DNA of 64,000 nt from Chitinophaga oryziterrae (GCF_009758125.1 NZ_WRXO01000003.1:186001-250000), one strand, 5' to 3'; shown: positions 25,231 through 34,408, counted from the first letter of the stretch. The notes: a model not told the origin generated them from the letters alone. Program-made: numbers and translations.

Positions 25231-26214
25231 GATTTTGAGGCTGGAAAAGGATTTCACTTCACATCGACTTTTGCAAAACGTTTTAACAGTAAGCTGATCA
25301 ATGACCGGGTGTTCCTTCCCGAAACACTGGGCGAGGGGTTTATCCAGGAAGTATACTTGGATAACGGATTATCATTGTGCCTGCACCATTATACGCTAAA
25401 GGAGGAGTTTGTATTGAGACGCCACGGCACAGGGGCCTCAGAGGTATTGACAATGAAGTTTGATGGACGCAGAATGCCTGTTCGATCGAAGAAGGATATG
25501 TGGGAGTCTTTGTTTACTATCGGCAAGGGCTATGAAGTGGAATTCGGGACCAGCAATTTCTTCACGGAAGTAACCATTCCGCCAAGTGAGAAAATCATCT
25601 TCATAGTGATTGTCATCACCCGCCAGACATTGCTGAATTTATTACAACTTAAGAAAGAGGGGACTGAAATAGAAAATGCCATCAGGAATAATCCCTCCTT
25701 TATCTTTCACGAGGGAATGACAGGCGAAATGGAACAAACGTTGAAACGTATCAGCATGATTAATGAAACCACAAAGCTATCTGCATTGCTATACCAGACC
25801 AGGGCGCAGGAGTTGATTTATTTTTTGTTTTCCAGGCTTTTTTCACGTAAGGAAGGCGTTTTGTTTTATGTCAACCAGGAAGATGTAAAAAAAATATACC
25901 TGGTCCGGGCAAATATTCTGGCCGATCTGAGTACTCCTCCCCAATTGCCCGATTTGGCCAGGAATATCGGCATGAGTCCCACCAAGATGAAACAGCTTTT
26001 TCGCCAAATTTTCGGAGACAGTATTTATAATTATTTCCAGGCGGAAAGAATGAACGAAGCGGCGCAACTGCTAAGGGATTATTCTGTTTCCCAGGTAGGT
26101 TACAGGATCGGCTTTTCTAATCTGAGCCATTTTACCCGGTTATTTGAGCGGCACCATCAAATGAAACCCAAACGGTACAAGGATATATTAGAGGAGAGGC
26201 TCTTACAGGATTAA
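25216..26214 (+). CDS. AraC-family transcriptional regulator
   Basis: This is a 332-residue regulator. The N-terminal 210 residues form a sensor part of unknown ligand (VLRRHGTGASEVLTMKFDGR, then PPSEKIIFIVIVITRQ). The C-terminal AraC DNA-binding domain (about 230-325) has both helix-turn-helix units: LPDLARNIGMSPTKMKQLFRQIFG and VSQVGYRIGFSNLSHFTRLFERHHQMKPKRY. The gene looks intact and is surrounded by gene fragments. Its start codon lies in the right arm of a long inverted repeat. Targets are unknown; the nearby genes are decayed, so it may act elsewhere or be a surviving part of an old module. Confidence 0.9.
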   Translation: MAVVFDFEAGKGFHFTSTFAKRFNSKLINDRVFLPETLGEGFIQEVYLDNGLSLCLHHYTLKEEFVLRRHGTGASEVLTMKFDGRRMPVRSKKDMWESLFTIGKGYEVEFGTSNFFTEVTIPPSEKIIFIVIVITRQTLLNLLQLKKEGTEIENAIRNNPSFIFHEGMTGEMEQTLKRISMINETTKLSALLYQTRAQELIYFLFSRLFSRKEGVLFYVNQEDVKKIYLVRANILADLSTPPQLPDLARNIGMSPTKMKQLFRQIFGDSIYNYFQAERMNEAAQLLRDYSVSQVGYRIGFSNLSHFTRLFERHHQMKPKRYKDILEERLLQD

Positions 26215-26304
26215 TGTACCACTGGCAGGAAATCTTCGCATGGAAAAAAGTCATTATCTAACCTCTGCTAATTAATTCTATTTTGTCAGATTCCTAAGTA
26301 TAGT

Positions 26305-26350
26305 GACCCTAACGGCAAACAGCGGTTTTTATCGACCGATTTTTCAAATA
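26305..26350 (+). pseudogene. Short fragment of a TlpA-like gene
   Basis: The frame from 26305 reads DPNGKQRFLSTDFSNIS, matching DTNGKQRFLSTGFSSDT near the C-terminus of the intact TlpA-like protein at 28497-29765. The DNA is also close (ggcaaacagcggttttta in both). Similarity ends around 26345, where it joins a Crp/Fnr fragment in a different frame. It is a chimeric scrap without a start codon. Confidence 0.65.
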
Positions 26351-26501
26351 TAAGCGGGAAACGTCTTTTTTGAAAAATTCAACATCAGGAAGACTTAAAG
26401 GCCTGTCCTCCCAATATCCGGGAAACAACATTGCTTCTTATTTAGGCGTTAAACCCGAATCTTTGAGCAGGATCAAACTCCTAACATACATCAATAAATA
26501 A
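26349..26501 (+). pseudogene. C-terminal fragment of a Crp/Fnr regulator
   Basis: The frame reads KRETSFLKNSTSGRLKGL, then PGNNIASYLGVKPESLSRIK and LLTYINK followed by a stop. This matches the C-terminus of the intact Crp/Fnr gene at 33800-34408 (KRETSFLKN; YHIASYLGIKPESLSRIKLLTYINK) with a short internal deletion. The cyclic-nucleotide-type domain is absent. Downstream spacing to the tautomerase fragment resembles the intact arrangement. Confidence 0.8.
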
Positions 26502-26553
26502 AGTGTTCTTTAAGGCGAACTTCGCACTTCATTAATTTTTATAAAATTGAAGT

Positions 26554-26775
26554 ATGCCAATAATCAAATTAAAAGTAAGTGGTCAGAAAAAAAACTTCAC
26601 CCCACAACGTTTTCTAAAAAGGTTGCTTTTGTCCCGCCTGGCAAGCCCCTTTATCCATAAGGAATTTTGCAGCATCCTTATCAGTAACGGGTTGGAAATT
26701 TCTGACATTAACGTTAATCAATTATTTAATGAGTATCCATTTTATCAAGACAATAAATTTATTTTATCAACATAA
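26554..26775 (+). pseudogene. Tautomerase gene remnant
   Basis: The product begins MPIIKLKVSGQ, nearly identical to MPIIELKVSGQ of the intact tautomerase at 33314-33748, and the DNA around the start codon (gaagtatgccaataatc) is also shared. After about 11 residues the match is lost through frameshift or rearrangement, and the remaining 62 residues do not resemble the intact protein. Order and spacing (Crp fragment then tautomerase fragment) copy the intact Crp-tautomerase pair, in inverted orientation. Confidence 0.75.
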
Positions 26776-26927
26776 ACATATCACGTAGGAAGTTTAGGAA
26801 ATTCTTTGTCTTATAGGTAGTAGAACGATCAGTTGAATAATATTACAATAAAGATGATCGCTCTATTATACATAAGCTTTCGGGTTATCCCTCAAAAGCG
26901 AGTCGCTCAAATTTTAAATAATTAACC

Positions 26928-28319
26928 ATGAAAAAAAGATTCCCCTTTATTTTAGTCTTGATTTGCACAATCTCTTTTATTGCATGTAGCAAAAAGGATA
27001 AAACTACCGATCCATCAAATGGAAATCCTTCCACATTAACTGCATTTATAGGAGATACAATTAGCATTGCAGGAAAAAATCTCGGCACCGACCCTAGAGC
27101 ACTATTAATTCAATTCGGAACAGTGCTTGTCGATATAATCAGCGTATCTGAAACATCTGTAAAAGTTGTTGTACCCGATAATATTGAAGAATCGGCTGTT
27201 AAAATTCATTTATATTCAGGTACTAACGAGATAATACTAGCTAACGATTTCAAGCTGAAAGCACCGGTTATTCAATCTCTTTCCTGTGATTCAGGTGTAG
27301 CAGGGCAGCAAGTAATAATAACAGGAAAAGGATTTAGCAGTTCAACCAAATTTACACAAATATACTTTGGAGACAAGCTGCTAAACGCTATTGATCAAAG
27401 TCATACCGGTTTGATCATAAGAGTACCGGATAGCATCCCTGCAGGAAAATATGCTATTTCAGTAAGCTTGGCTGGATTGAAAGCCTCTGCTCCGGAATTG
27501 TTCAAGGTTATACTTCCTGGAACACCGACTTTCACCGGTTTTTCGCCTCAAACTGCATTTATCGGGGATACAATTACGCTCGAGGGTGAACATCTTGGTA
27601 CCAATCCTGATGCTTTAACGGTTAATTTCGGAAATGTACAAGCACAGGTTGTGAGTGCGGCTGAAACTTCTGTGAAGGTCGTTGTGCCGGATGAAATAGA
27701 AGCGGCATCTGCTAAAATTCAACTTATTTCCGGCCTTACCAACCTTACGTCAACCAGTGATTTCCAGTTAAAAGCACCTGTTATTGATTCTATCACCATT
27801 AAATCAGGTTTCTCCGGACAATATTATGATATACGCGGCAAAGGGTTCAGAAAATCATACAAGACAGCACAGATCATATTTGGCAATACTACTATAGATG
27901 CCAAGCTGGGTGTGCCTGACCATTCCGACTTATATACAAAGGTGCCCGAAGGAGTGGCCGCAGGAAAATATACTGTCAAGGTTGTGGTGGCTGGCATGAC
28001 GGCCACAGCGAACGATTTATTTGAGGTAATTGTCCCCAGTATAACATCTTTCACTCCTCATTCCGGAACTTATTTTACAGAAATGACTATTACAGGAACA
28101 AATCTGGCAAACGTAAATCCAGGCAATGCTGCCTTTGTTAAGTTTGTTGATTTTGCAACTGGCATAGGCAACATTTATGGCTTATCAATTTCGAATGATG
28201 CTAATCAAATAAAGTTATACGTACCTAATTTAACAGTAGGTACTTACAGGATTATTGTGAGTATAGTAGGTAGCTCTGTTCAAACTAATGAACCGTTCAC
28301 TTTTACAAAGTGGGAGTGA
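26928..28319 (+). CDS. IPT/TIG-repeat lipoprotein
   Basis: This 463-residue lipoprotein has lipobox IACSKKDK (Cys 20) and is built from five IPT/TIG immunoglobulin-like repeats of about 80-85 residues. Repeats 1 and 3 are close copies (TAFIGDTISIAGKNLGTDP and TAFIGDTITLEGEHLGTNP; each followed by SETSVKVVVPD-type strands), as are repeats 2 and 4 (GQQVIITGKGF, GQYYDIRGKGF), showing duplication of a two-repeat unit. Such proteins are common glycan-binding or structural surface lipoproteins in this phylum, often in SusC/D loci, but no such genes adjoin it. No catalytic motif is present. Confidence 0.85.
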   Translation: MKKRFPFILVLICTISFIACSKKDKTTDPSNGNPSTLTAFIGDTISIAGKNLGTDPRALLIQFGTVLVDIISVSETSVKVVVPDNIEESAVKIHLYSGTNEIILANDFKLKAPVIQSLSCDSGVAGQQVIITGKGFSSSTKFTQIYFGDKLLNAIDQSHTGLIIRVPDSIPAGKYAISVSLAGLKASAPELFKVILPGTPTFTGFSPQTAFIGDTITLEGEHLGTNPDALTVNFGNVQAQVVSAAETSVKVVVPDEIEAASAKIQLISGLTNLTSTSDFQLKAPVIDSITIKSGFSGQYYDIRGKGFRKSYKTAQIIFGNTTIDAKLGVPDHSDLYTKVPEGVAAGKYTVKVVVAGMTATANDLFEVIVPSITSFTPHSGTYFTEMTITGTNLANVNPGNAAFVKFVDFATGIGNIYGLSISNDANQIKLYVPNLTVGTYRIIVSIVGSSVQTNEPFTFTKWE

Positions 28320-28496
28320 GTTTTAATTAATTAACAGAGAATTGGTTGGCGGGCATTAATTTAAACCTGTCAATTACACCTTATTCATCGGGTTTAACAA
28401 ATCAAAAATGAAAATTGCAGGCCATCAGGTTGCTGTTATTATTTCAAAGAGATCTGCGATATAACAAATGCCAATAGTAAAACAAAGAAAAACAAC

Positions 28497-29765
28497 ATGA
28501 AGAAAATTAAATTCTTTTTTCTCAGTATAGCGATCTGCAGTGCATTATCCATGCAAGCCCAACCCGATGCCCTGGTGCAACAGATAAAAAACATGGGCAA
28601 AGAAAACAATCCAGCGAAAAGCCAGGCCCTGATGAAAAAAATTATCAAAGATAATCATTTGCTGGCCGGCAAAGACGCCGAAACTATTGATATAATGAAA
28701 GGCAATGTTGCCATGGATTACCTGGAAGGTGGAAACTATAGGGAGTTTGAAAAAGTAATTTATTCGATGAGCAACAAATTTAACGAGACGTCCTTTATGA
28801 GTATGGCAGCCATTACCCTGATACAGGAAAAAAAGGATCTAACAAAAGCCGAAGCACTCGCAAAAAAAACATTAGATCTCTATAATTCTTACAAAAATGA
28901 TCCAAAAGCAAGGCCAGCATATATGGCAGCAGGAGACTGGGAGCGTTTCATGAGCTTTGCATATTACCCTTATTGCGATACGTATGCCATGGCCCTGCAG
29001 GCCGTTGGGAAAAATAAAGAAGCGCTAAACTATCAGGAAAAAGCTTTTGACGGACCTCCCGAAGAGGGTTTGCCATCATCAGTGGAACGATACGCAACGT
29101 TATTGACGCTGAACAACTGCGACGAGAAGGCTTATTCTTTATTGTTGCAAATGGCAAAAACGGGTAAATCTACAGATGGCATGAATAGTTTGCTGCGTGC
29201 GCTTTATGTCAAAATGAATAAGGACGCAACTGGTTATGATGCATTTTTTGACGGCCTTCAGGAAAATGTTGTATCAGAACTTAAAAAGGAATTGAAAACA
29301 AAAATGACCAATACAGATGCTCCTGATTTTAGTTTGCGGGATTTGGAAGATAAACCAGTTTCACTTGCTGATTTAAAGGGTAAAATGGTAGTGCTGGATT
29401 TTTGGGCCACCTGGTGTTTGCCCTGCAAGGCTTCTTTTCCTGCTATGAAGAAGCTAATGATACAATATCCAGATGTGATTTTTTTATTTATTGCGACACA
29501 GGAGAAACAGGATGGTGCTACCGAGCGTATTAAAAGGTTTATCACACAAAATAAGTACCCTTTCCACGTATTGCTGGACAAACCTTTAAAGGACAACCCG
29601 CAAATGTTTGAGGCACTTTCCGCCTACAAACCCAATGGAATCCCAGCCAAAATTATCATTGACACTAATGGCAAACAGCGGTTTTTAAGTACTGGTTTTT
29701 CATCAGATACGGAGTTGATAAATGAAATGAAAGCGATGATTCAATTAATTCGTGACCAGTATTAA
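28497..29765 (+). CDS. TlpA-like thiol-disulfide oxidoreductase, exported
   Basis: This 422-residue protein has a signal peptide ending SMQAQ. Residues about 20-255 form a helical, TPR-like region (ALAKKTLDLYNSYKNDPKA, ALNYQEKAFDGPPEEG). Residues about 272-420 are a thioredoxin-fold TlpA/AhpC-type domain with ATWCLPCKASFP (Cys 307 and Cys 310), a GIPAKIIID segment with the cis-Pro region, and a C-terminal helix. It likely reduces disulfides in the periplasm. A short piece of a second copy survives at 26305. A convergent hairpin terminator lies 118 bp downstream. Confidence 0.88.
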   Translation: MKKIKFFFLSIAICSALSMQAQPDALVQQIKNMGKENNPAKSQALMKKIIKDNHLLAGKDAETIDIMKGNVAMDYLEGGNYREFEKVIYSMSNKFNETSFMSMAAITLIQEKKDLTKAEALAKKTLDLYNSYKNDPKARPAYMAAGDWERFMSFAYYPYCDTYAMALQAVGKNKEALNYQEKAFDGPPEEGLPSSVERYATLLTLNNCDEKAYSLLLQMAKTGKSTDGMNSLLRALYVKMNKDATGYDAFFDGLQENVVSELKKELKTKMTNTDAPDFSLRDLEDKPVSLADLKGKMVVLDFWATWCLPCKASFPAMKKLMIQYPDVIFLFIATQEKQDGATERIKRFITQNKYPFHVLLDKPLKDNPQMFEALSAYKPNGIPAKIIIDTNGKQRFLSTGFSSDTELINEMKAMIQLIRDQY

Positions 29766-29882
29766 AAGAATTTTGAAACAGTTAGTGATAGTGAAATAAT
29801 TTACTTTGGGATTATCTCACAAATAAACTGGTAAACTCACCTGTTGCGCTTATCATTTGAACTTATCTTATTGCAAGGAAAT

Positions 29883-29915
29883 AAAAAGCCTGGATATTGC
29901 TATCAAGGCTTTTTT
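29883..29915. terminator. Bidirectional hairpin between TlpA-like and oxidoreductase genes
   Basis: AAAAAGCCT at 29883-29891 pairs with AGGCTTTTT at 29906-29914, and inner GATA/TATC bases extend the stem with one mismatch. The T run on the plus strand and the A run upstream mean it can end transcripts from both converging genes. Confidence 0.75.
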
Positions 29916-30025
29916 GCAGGAGAGAAGCGGATGCACTTGTGCAGAATAATGCGAAAGTGTATAAACCTATTTACCTGTAAACCAATTACAGGATTAACAA
30001 CCTATAGCCGGATGAGACAAAAACT

Positions 30026-30976
30026 TTAAACCACCCCATCCATTGTAATTACCGCTTTCCCAATAAATTTACCGTCGGGAACCTCGGTGTAAGCCTTTTT
30101 AAATGAATTGAAAGGATATACCTTACTAACTACAATTGCAATTCCATCTTCTGCATAACCTGTAAGTTCGGCGAGATATTCTGGGGAAGGTTTAAGCATG
30201 AGTAGTTTATATTTCTTACTTGAAAACAAGTTGATGAAAAAAGAGGTGATGATTTCTTTTGGTCCGGGGGCAGTATGTATATAAGCTGACGAATGCTTCA
30301 TGATTTGTTTTGCTTTAGTAAAAGGCATTTTACCTGATAGGTCAATAACGACATCATATTGTTTGTTCCCTTTCAAAACATCTTCGTTCCGATAATTGAC
30401 GACAAAGTCTGCACCCCAATCTTTACCCGCTGGAATTCCACTATCGCCTACTACAGTAGTAACTATGGCACCACTCATTTTTGCGATTTGAGTAGCGAAC
30501 ATCCCAATACCACCTGAAGCGCCATTGATAAGAATTTCGGCCCCTTTTTTCAGGCTTACTAAAGTTTTAAATATCTGCAACGCGGCAGAACCTACGACGG
30601 GCATAGCCGCAGCCTGTTCGAAAGAAATATTCCGAGGCCTGATGGCTATATCTTTTTCCTCGACTGTAAGATATTCTGACAACGCTTCTCCCTTAAAGAC
30701 ATCCAGTATACCGAATACCTCATCACCTTTATTGTATTTAGTAGCTGCCGTGCCGGTCTCTTCAACAATGCCCGAAAAATCAATTCCTATGCCTTTTGGA
30801 AATTTACTTCCAGACATTATTTTCATTTCCCCATTGCGTATTTTCCAATCCAAAGGATTGATGGATACTGCTTTAACTTTAATTAAAATGGTTGTGGCCT
30901 GCACAGCAGGAATCGGAACCTCTGCTATTTGTAATACCTCAGCACCGCCGAATTTGGAATAAATTATCTTTTTCAT
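30026..30976 (-). CDS. NAD(P)H quinone oxidoreductase-like (zinc-independent MDR)
   Basis: This 316-residue medium-chain dehydrogenase/reductase begins MKKIIYSKFGGAEVLQIAEVPIP. It has the GroES-like N-terminal half (SINPLDWKIRNGEM, GIDFSGIVEETG) and a Rossmann half with INGASGGIGMFATQIAKMSGA. No zinc-binding cysteine or histidine set is evident, as in quinone oxidoreductases. It would reduce quinones or enals with NADPH. Its start overlaps the end of the pirin gene by 4 bp, so the two are translationally coupled in a minus-strand operon with hydrolase, cupin and tautomerase genes. Confidence 0.9.
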   Translation of the reverse strand: MKKIIYSKFGGAEVLQIAEVPIPAVQATTILIKVKAVSINPLDWKIRNGEMKIMSGSKFPKGIGIDFSGIVEETGTAATKYNKGDEVFGILDVFKGEALSEYLTVEEKDIAIRPRNISFEQAAAMPVVGSAALQIFKTLVSLKKGAEILINGASGGIGMFATQIAKMSGAIVTTVVGDSGIPAGKDWGADFVVNYRNEDVLKGNKQYDVVIDLSGKMPFTKAKQIMKHSSAYIHTAPGPKEIITSFFINLFSSKKYKLLMLKPSPEYLAELTGYAEDGIAIVVSKVYPFNSFKKAYTEVPDGKFIGKAVITMDGVV

Positions 30977-31725
30977 TTTGTTCTGTTTATGTTACCACTG
31001 TACATACCTTCTTTAAATACCCTTGCATTACGATCAGTTACAAATAGTACAATATTGCAATCCTCGACGGCTTTAAGCAAAATTGTCTCGTCTTCAACAA
31101 CCAGGCTTTCTCCTTTTTGAATATTGATATTTTCGTTGACCGCAAGCAGTCCGTCGAATAAATACACCAGGCATGTAGCATCTTTTAATGGTAAAACCGG
31201 CAGTGATTGCTGTTTTCCCTGTTCCAGTCTAATGTCATAGATCCAGGTATTGCTTCTGATCTGTAAAGGAAACGGATCATCCTTTCCGGCAACCTCCCGC
31301 CATTCATTCCGGCTTATCGCTTCAGGAAAATCATAAAACTGTACTTTCGGGATCAGTCCGCCAATTTCCGGACGAATAAATATCTGTAAGGCGCTAAGCA
31401 CACCGCCCTCTTGCAAAACCAGCTCTTCATGCTGGAATTGTGCGCCAGCATTCATCATCATTAATCTTTTATTCGTGATAATCTCGATATTCCCTTCTGT
31501 ATCCTTATGCTCAACTACGCCACTTCTAATATAGGTTAGTATTTCATCATCTTTATGCGGGTGCATGGGTACCAGCGTACCGGGTGTAACTGTTGCCTGG
31601 TCGATTCGTCCAATGGTACCGATACCCGAATCTTCGGAACCCGTCCCTTTACCGGGAAAAAGTATTTCGATGCCGAAGCCACCGTTTTTCTTTACGATCT
31701 TTTGCTGATTTGAAATTACTTGCAA
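30973..31725 (-). CDS. Pirin-like bicupin protein
   Basis: This 250-residue protein matches the pirin/YhhW family: IGRIDQATVTPGTLVPMHPHKDDEILTYI (residues about 37-65) contains the metal-binding histidines, followed by GAQFQHEE with further His and Glu ligands. Some bacterial pirins have quercetin dioxygenase activity, but the role here is unknown. The second cupin half is degenerate, as is usual. It lies 5 bp after the alpha/beta hydrolase gene and overlaps the quinone oxidoreductase gene by 4 bp. Confidence 0.88.
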   Translation of the reverse strand: MQVISNQQKIVKKNGGFGIEILFPGKGTGSEDSGIGTIGRIDQATVTPGTLVPMHPHKDDEILTYIRSGVVEHKDTEGNIEIITNKRLMMMNAGAQFQHEELVLQEGGVLSALQIFIRPEIGGLIPKVQFYDFPEAISRNEWREVAGKDDPFPLQIRSNTWIYDIRLEQGKQQSLPVLPLKDATCLVYLFDGLLAVNENINIQKGESLVVEDETILLKAVEDCNIVLFVTDRNARVFKEGMYSGNINRTK

Positions 31726-31730
31726 TATGA

Positions 31731-32636
31731 TTAATTGTTTAATTTATCCTTTAAAAAGTTACTGGCTTCCTGCATCGCCTGTTGTCCTATCGAACCTGTT
31801 CCAAAAAATCCATGGACATTTTCGTAATTTTGATAAACTGTAGGGACACCTGCCTTTTGCAACTTATCTGCATAGGCTTTCCCTTCATCTCTCAGGGGAT
31901 CATAGTTTGCCGTCATGATCAATGCCGGAGGCAAACCCGAAAGGTCGGTCGCCCTTAAAGGCGATGCTTCATCGAATTTAGCCGGATCGGTCAGATAATT
32001 ATCCCAAAACCATTTCATCATTTCCGCAGTCAAAACATAACCATCCTTATTTTCTTCCCAGGAAGCATGATGTGATGAATAGTGATCTGTTACTGGATAG
32101 GTTGCAAATTGGGCCTTAAGTACAACCCCGGCAGCTGTCAATTTTTGTGCTACGTAAAGAGCCATGTACCCCCCGGCACTATCCCCGGCTACGGCCATTT
32201 TTTCGCCAATTGCGTTATATTTTTTTGCGTTTTCAAGCATCCAAAGCGTTGCTGTAACAGAACTTTCCGGGCCCTCGGGGTATGGATGCTCTGGTGCCAG
32301 TTTGTAATCTACTGACATGACCACAGCAGCTGTATTAGCGCAAAGCTGCCGGCAAATTTCATCATGTGTATCTAAACTCAGGAGCACGAAACCGCCCCCA
32401 TGAAAATAAGTTATCACCGGGAAGGGGCCGCTTCCTTTGGGGATATAAATTCTTACCGGGATCTGGTCTTTTTCTATTATTGTATTGATCACCTGTCCAA
32501 CCGCTGTCGGGTTCGGGTTTGCCGGTGCCTGTTTCATCATATCCCTGGTTTGTTGCGGCGGCAAAAGGTTTAGTTTATCATAACCGTGCGCCTCTGCGTA
32601 GGCTATTGTTTTTAATACTTCTTCGGAAAGTGCCAT
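31731..32636 (-). CDS. HSL-type alpha/beta hydrolase (esterase)
   Basis: The product from ATG 32636 (MALSEEVLKTIAYAEAHGYDK) is 301 residues; the frame is open to 32717 but that extension lacks conserved sequence. The oxyanion-hole motif is YFHGGGF (about residue 80), the nucleophile elbow is GDSAGGYM (about 150), the acid is in ANYDPLRDEG and the base in NVHGFFG. These are the features of hormone-sensitive-lipase-type carboxylesterases. It is cytoplasmic, with no signal. Neighbours are cupin upstream and pirin downstream, in an apparent detoxification-type operon. Confidence 0.9.
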   Translation of the reverse strand: MALSEEVLKTIAYAEAHGYDKLNLLPPQQTRDMMKQAPANPNPTAVGQVINTIIEKDQIPVRIYIPKGSGPFPVITYFHGGGFVLLSLDTHDEICRQLCANTAAVVMSVDYKLAPEHPYPEGPESSVTATLWMLENAKKYNAIGEKMAVAGDSAGGYMALYVAQKLTAAGVVLKAQFATYPVTDHYSSHHASWEENKDGYVLTAEMMKWFWDNYLTDPAKFDEASPLRATDLSGLPPALIMTANYDPLRDEGKAYADKLQKAGVPTVYQNYENVHGFFGTGSIGQQAMQEASNFLKDKLNN

Positions 32637-32782
32637 TTGATTAGATTTTAATGCTATGTCAAAGGTCGGTAGGATGCCAAATTTAAAATAGCACGTTGCG
32701 CCTGAAAAATAGTCCAATCCGCCAGACGGTATCGGATATTTTCAGTTTGTTGTTAACTAAATCACTGTATCCAAAAGATTTG

Positions 32783-33289
32783 TTACTTCTTATCAAGAAA
32801 ATCTGGCGGATAAACTACCTGCCCATGTTTTTGAGCGATTGCTTGTAGTTTTTTTATAGCTTCCGTGTCCATAGGCAGCGGTGGAAGAAATTCACCGGCA
32901 GCCACCGGTTCCCCTATTTCTTCAAAAAATTCTTCCAACCCGGCAGGGACTACTGTGCAAAGCAAGTGAGCCACCTTATCACTTACATTTTTAAAGTAAT
33001 GCACTACACCACCTTCAGGTATGACCACAAAGGAACCCTTTGTTGCCTTATAAGATCCGGCTTCAGAATGAACCTCCAGCTCGCCATCTACGATATAAAA
33101 AGATTCATAAAAATTGGCATGAGAATGAGGTCCCGGGCCGCTTTGGGGAGGTATCAGCATGTCGATAGTAGCAAATGCACCATTGGTTTGTTTTCCCGAG
33201 ACAAGGACGCGATAGTTATCGCCTACGATTGATAATATTTCTCCGCCTTTAGGGTCAACGGTTATTGGCGACGGTTTTGAATTTTCCAT
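32783..33289 (-). CDS. Cupin domain protein
   Basis: This 168-residue single-cupin protein contains PHSHANFYESFYIVDGELEV (His-x-His and Glu metal ligands) around residues 57-76 and GGVVHYFKN with the second His motif near residue 97. The metal and substrate are unknown. It follows the tautomerase gene by 24 bp on the minus strand. A truncated second copy of its first 48 codons exists at 24965, so this gene belongs to a duplicated module. Confidence 0.88.
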   Translation of the reverse strand: MENSKPSPITVDPKGGEILSIVGDNYRVLVSGKQTNGAFATIDMLIPPQSGPGPHSHANFYESFYIVDGELEVHSEAGSYKATKGSFVVIPEGGVVHYFKNVSDKVAHLLCTVVPAGLEEFFEEIGEPVAAGEFLPPLPMDTEAIKKLQAIAQKHGQVVYPPDFLDKK

Positions 33290-33313
33290 ATTGATATTTA
33301 TTAATAGTGTTTG

Positions 33314-33748
33314 TCAAGTTTTTTTATTCAATATTTTCTGGCTAAATGCCGTAATTTGGTTATTAATATATTTATACTCTATCGTTAATCCTTCGTAACC
33401 ATAGGCATCTGCTTTCATTTCCTGAATGGCAGTATAACTTACAGGATGGACACTTCTCAGCAAGGAGGTTAAGGATTTGTGGACAGCCTGAATATAATCA
33501 GCTTTGTCAATTTTAAGGTTGCTAGAATCCGATAATTTGATATTAAGATGGAAACTTTTTGTTTTTAATACAGCCAGAGATACAGAATTAATGAACCAAA
33601 GGTAATCCGGGACAAATGATACGGTGACTACTGTAACTTCTGGCTTCTTCTTTAAAACTTCTTTGGTAAGACGGCTAATTTCGTTAACGAGTTCTTGCGC
33701 TAAAGTTGGATCTTCCTGACCGCTTACTTTTAATTCGATTATTGGCAT
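33314..33748 (-). CDS. Tautomerase-superfamily protein
   Basis: This 144-residue protein starts MPIIELKVSGQ; Pro 2 is the catalytic base of 4-oxalocrotonate tautomerase-type enzymes once Met is removed. The N-terminal 60 residues fit a beta-alpha-beta unit (LAQELVNEISRLTKEVLKK). The length suggests a fused or extended form with two such units, the second (KADYIQAVHKSLTSLL) lacking the Pro. The reaction is unknown. It lies 51 bp downstream of the Crp/Fnr gene and 24 bp upstream of the cupin gene. Confidence 0.8.
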   Translation of the reverse strand: MPIIELKVSGQEDPTLAQELVNEISRLTKEVLKKKPEVTVVTVSFVPDYLWFINSVSLAVLKTKSFHLNIKLSDSSNLKIDKADYIQAVHKSLTSLLRSVHPVSYTAIQEMKADAYGYEGLTIEYKYINNQITAFSQKILNKKT

Positions 33749-33799
33749 ACTTCAATATTTAGTAATTGATGAAGTACAAACCTCCGTATTAAATTGCCG

Positions 33800-34408
33800 T
33801 TATTTATTGATGTATGTTAAGAGTTTGATCCGGCTCAAAGATTCAGGTTTAATGCCCAAATAGGAAGCAATATGATATTGCGAAACCCGTTGCTCAATTC
33901 CCGGATATAACTGCAGTACACTTTCAAGCCTTTTAGCCGCTGTATTCTTTAAAAATGAGGTTTCCCGTTTACACTTCCTGATAAAAAATGTTTCGGATAT
34001 GTATTTGCCTAATTTAAACCATTCATTATCCCGTGAAAGCAATCCCTGATATTGCTCTGCGGTAATGTAAACTACATTCACATCCGTTAGGGCCTGGATG
34101 TTACAATTTGTAGGCTGGGAAGTTAAGAAACTGGTGTAAGCACTTACAAAATCATGCTCAAAATAAAAATCATTATTAAATTCATCTGTTTGGCCCGCGC
34201 GTATAAATGAACGCATAGCTCCTGAAATAACAACTCCGATAAAATTGCAGATAGTGCCCTCGCTGATCAGAAACTCTTTTTTACTTAAGTGTTTACGAAA
34301 CATGATTTGCTTGAATTCTGCTACATATCGTTCGTTTAATCCGACAACATCCTTGAGAACCCTGTCCAAAACGTTGAGTTCATCAACCAAAAGATTTTCT
34401 GTATTCAT
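33800..34408 (-). CDS. Crp/Fnr-family transcriptional regulator
   Basis: This 202-residue regulator has an N-terminal cyclic-nucleotide-binding-like beta-roll (FLISEGTICNFIGVVISGAMRSFI about 46-70; YFEHDFVSAYTSFL) and a C-terminal helix-turn-helix (SQYHIASYLGIKPESLSRIK). It is shorter than typical Crp and lacks the cysteines of FNR and a clear cAMP pocket motif, as in most Bacteroidota members. It heads the minus-strand cluster of tautomerase, cupin, hydrolase, pirin and oxidoreductase and probably controls it. The last 50 residues have a decayed copy at 26349. Confidence 0.9.
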   Translation of the reverse strand: MNTENLLVDELNVLDRVLKDVVGLNERYVAEFKQIMFRKHLSKKEFLISEGTICNFIGVVISGAMRSFIRAGQTDEFNNDFYFEHDFVSAYTSFLTSQPTNCNIQALTDVNVVYITAEQYQGLLSRDNEWFKLGKYISETFFIRKCKRETSFLKNTAAKRLESVLQLYPGIEQRVSQYHIASYLGIKPESLSRIKLLTYINK

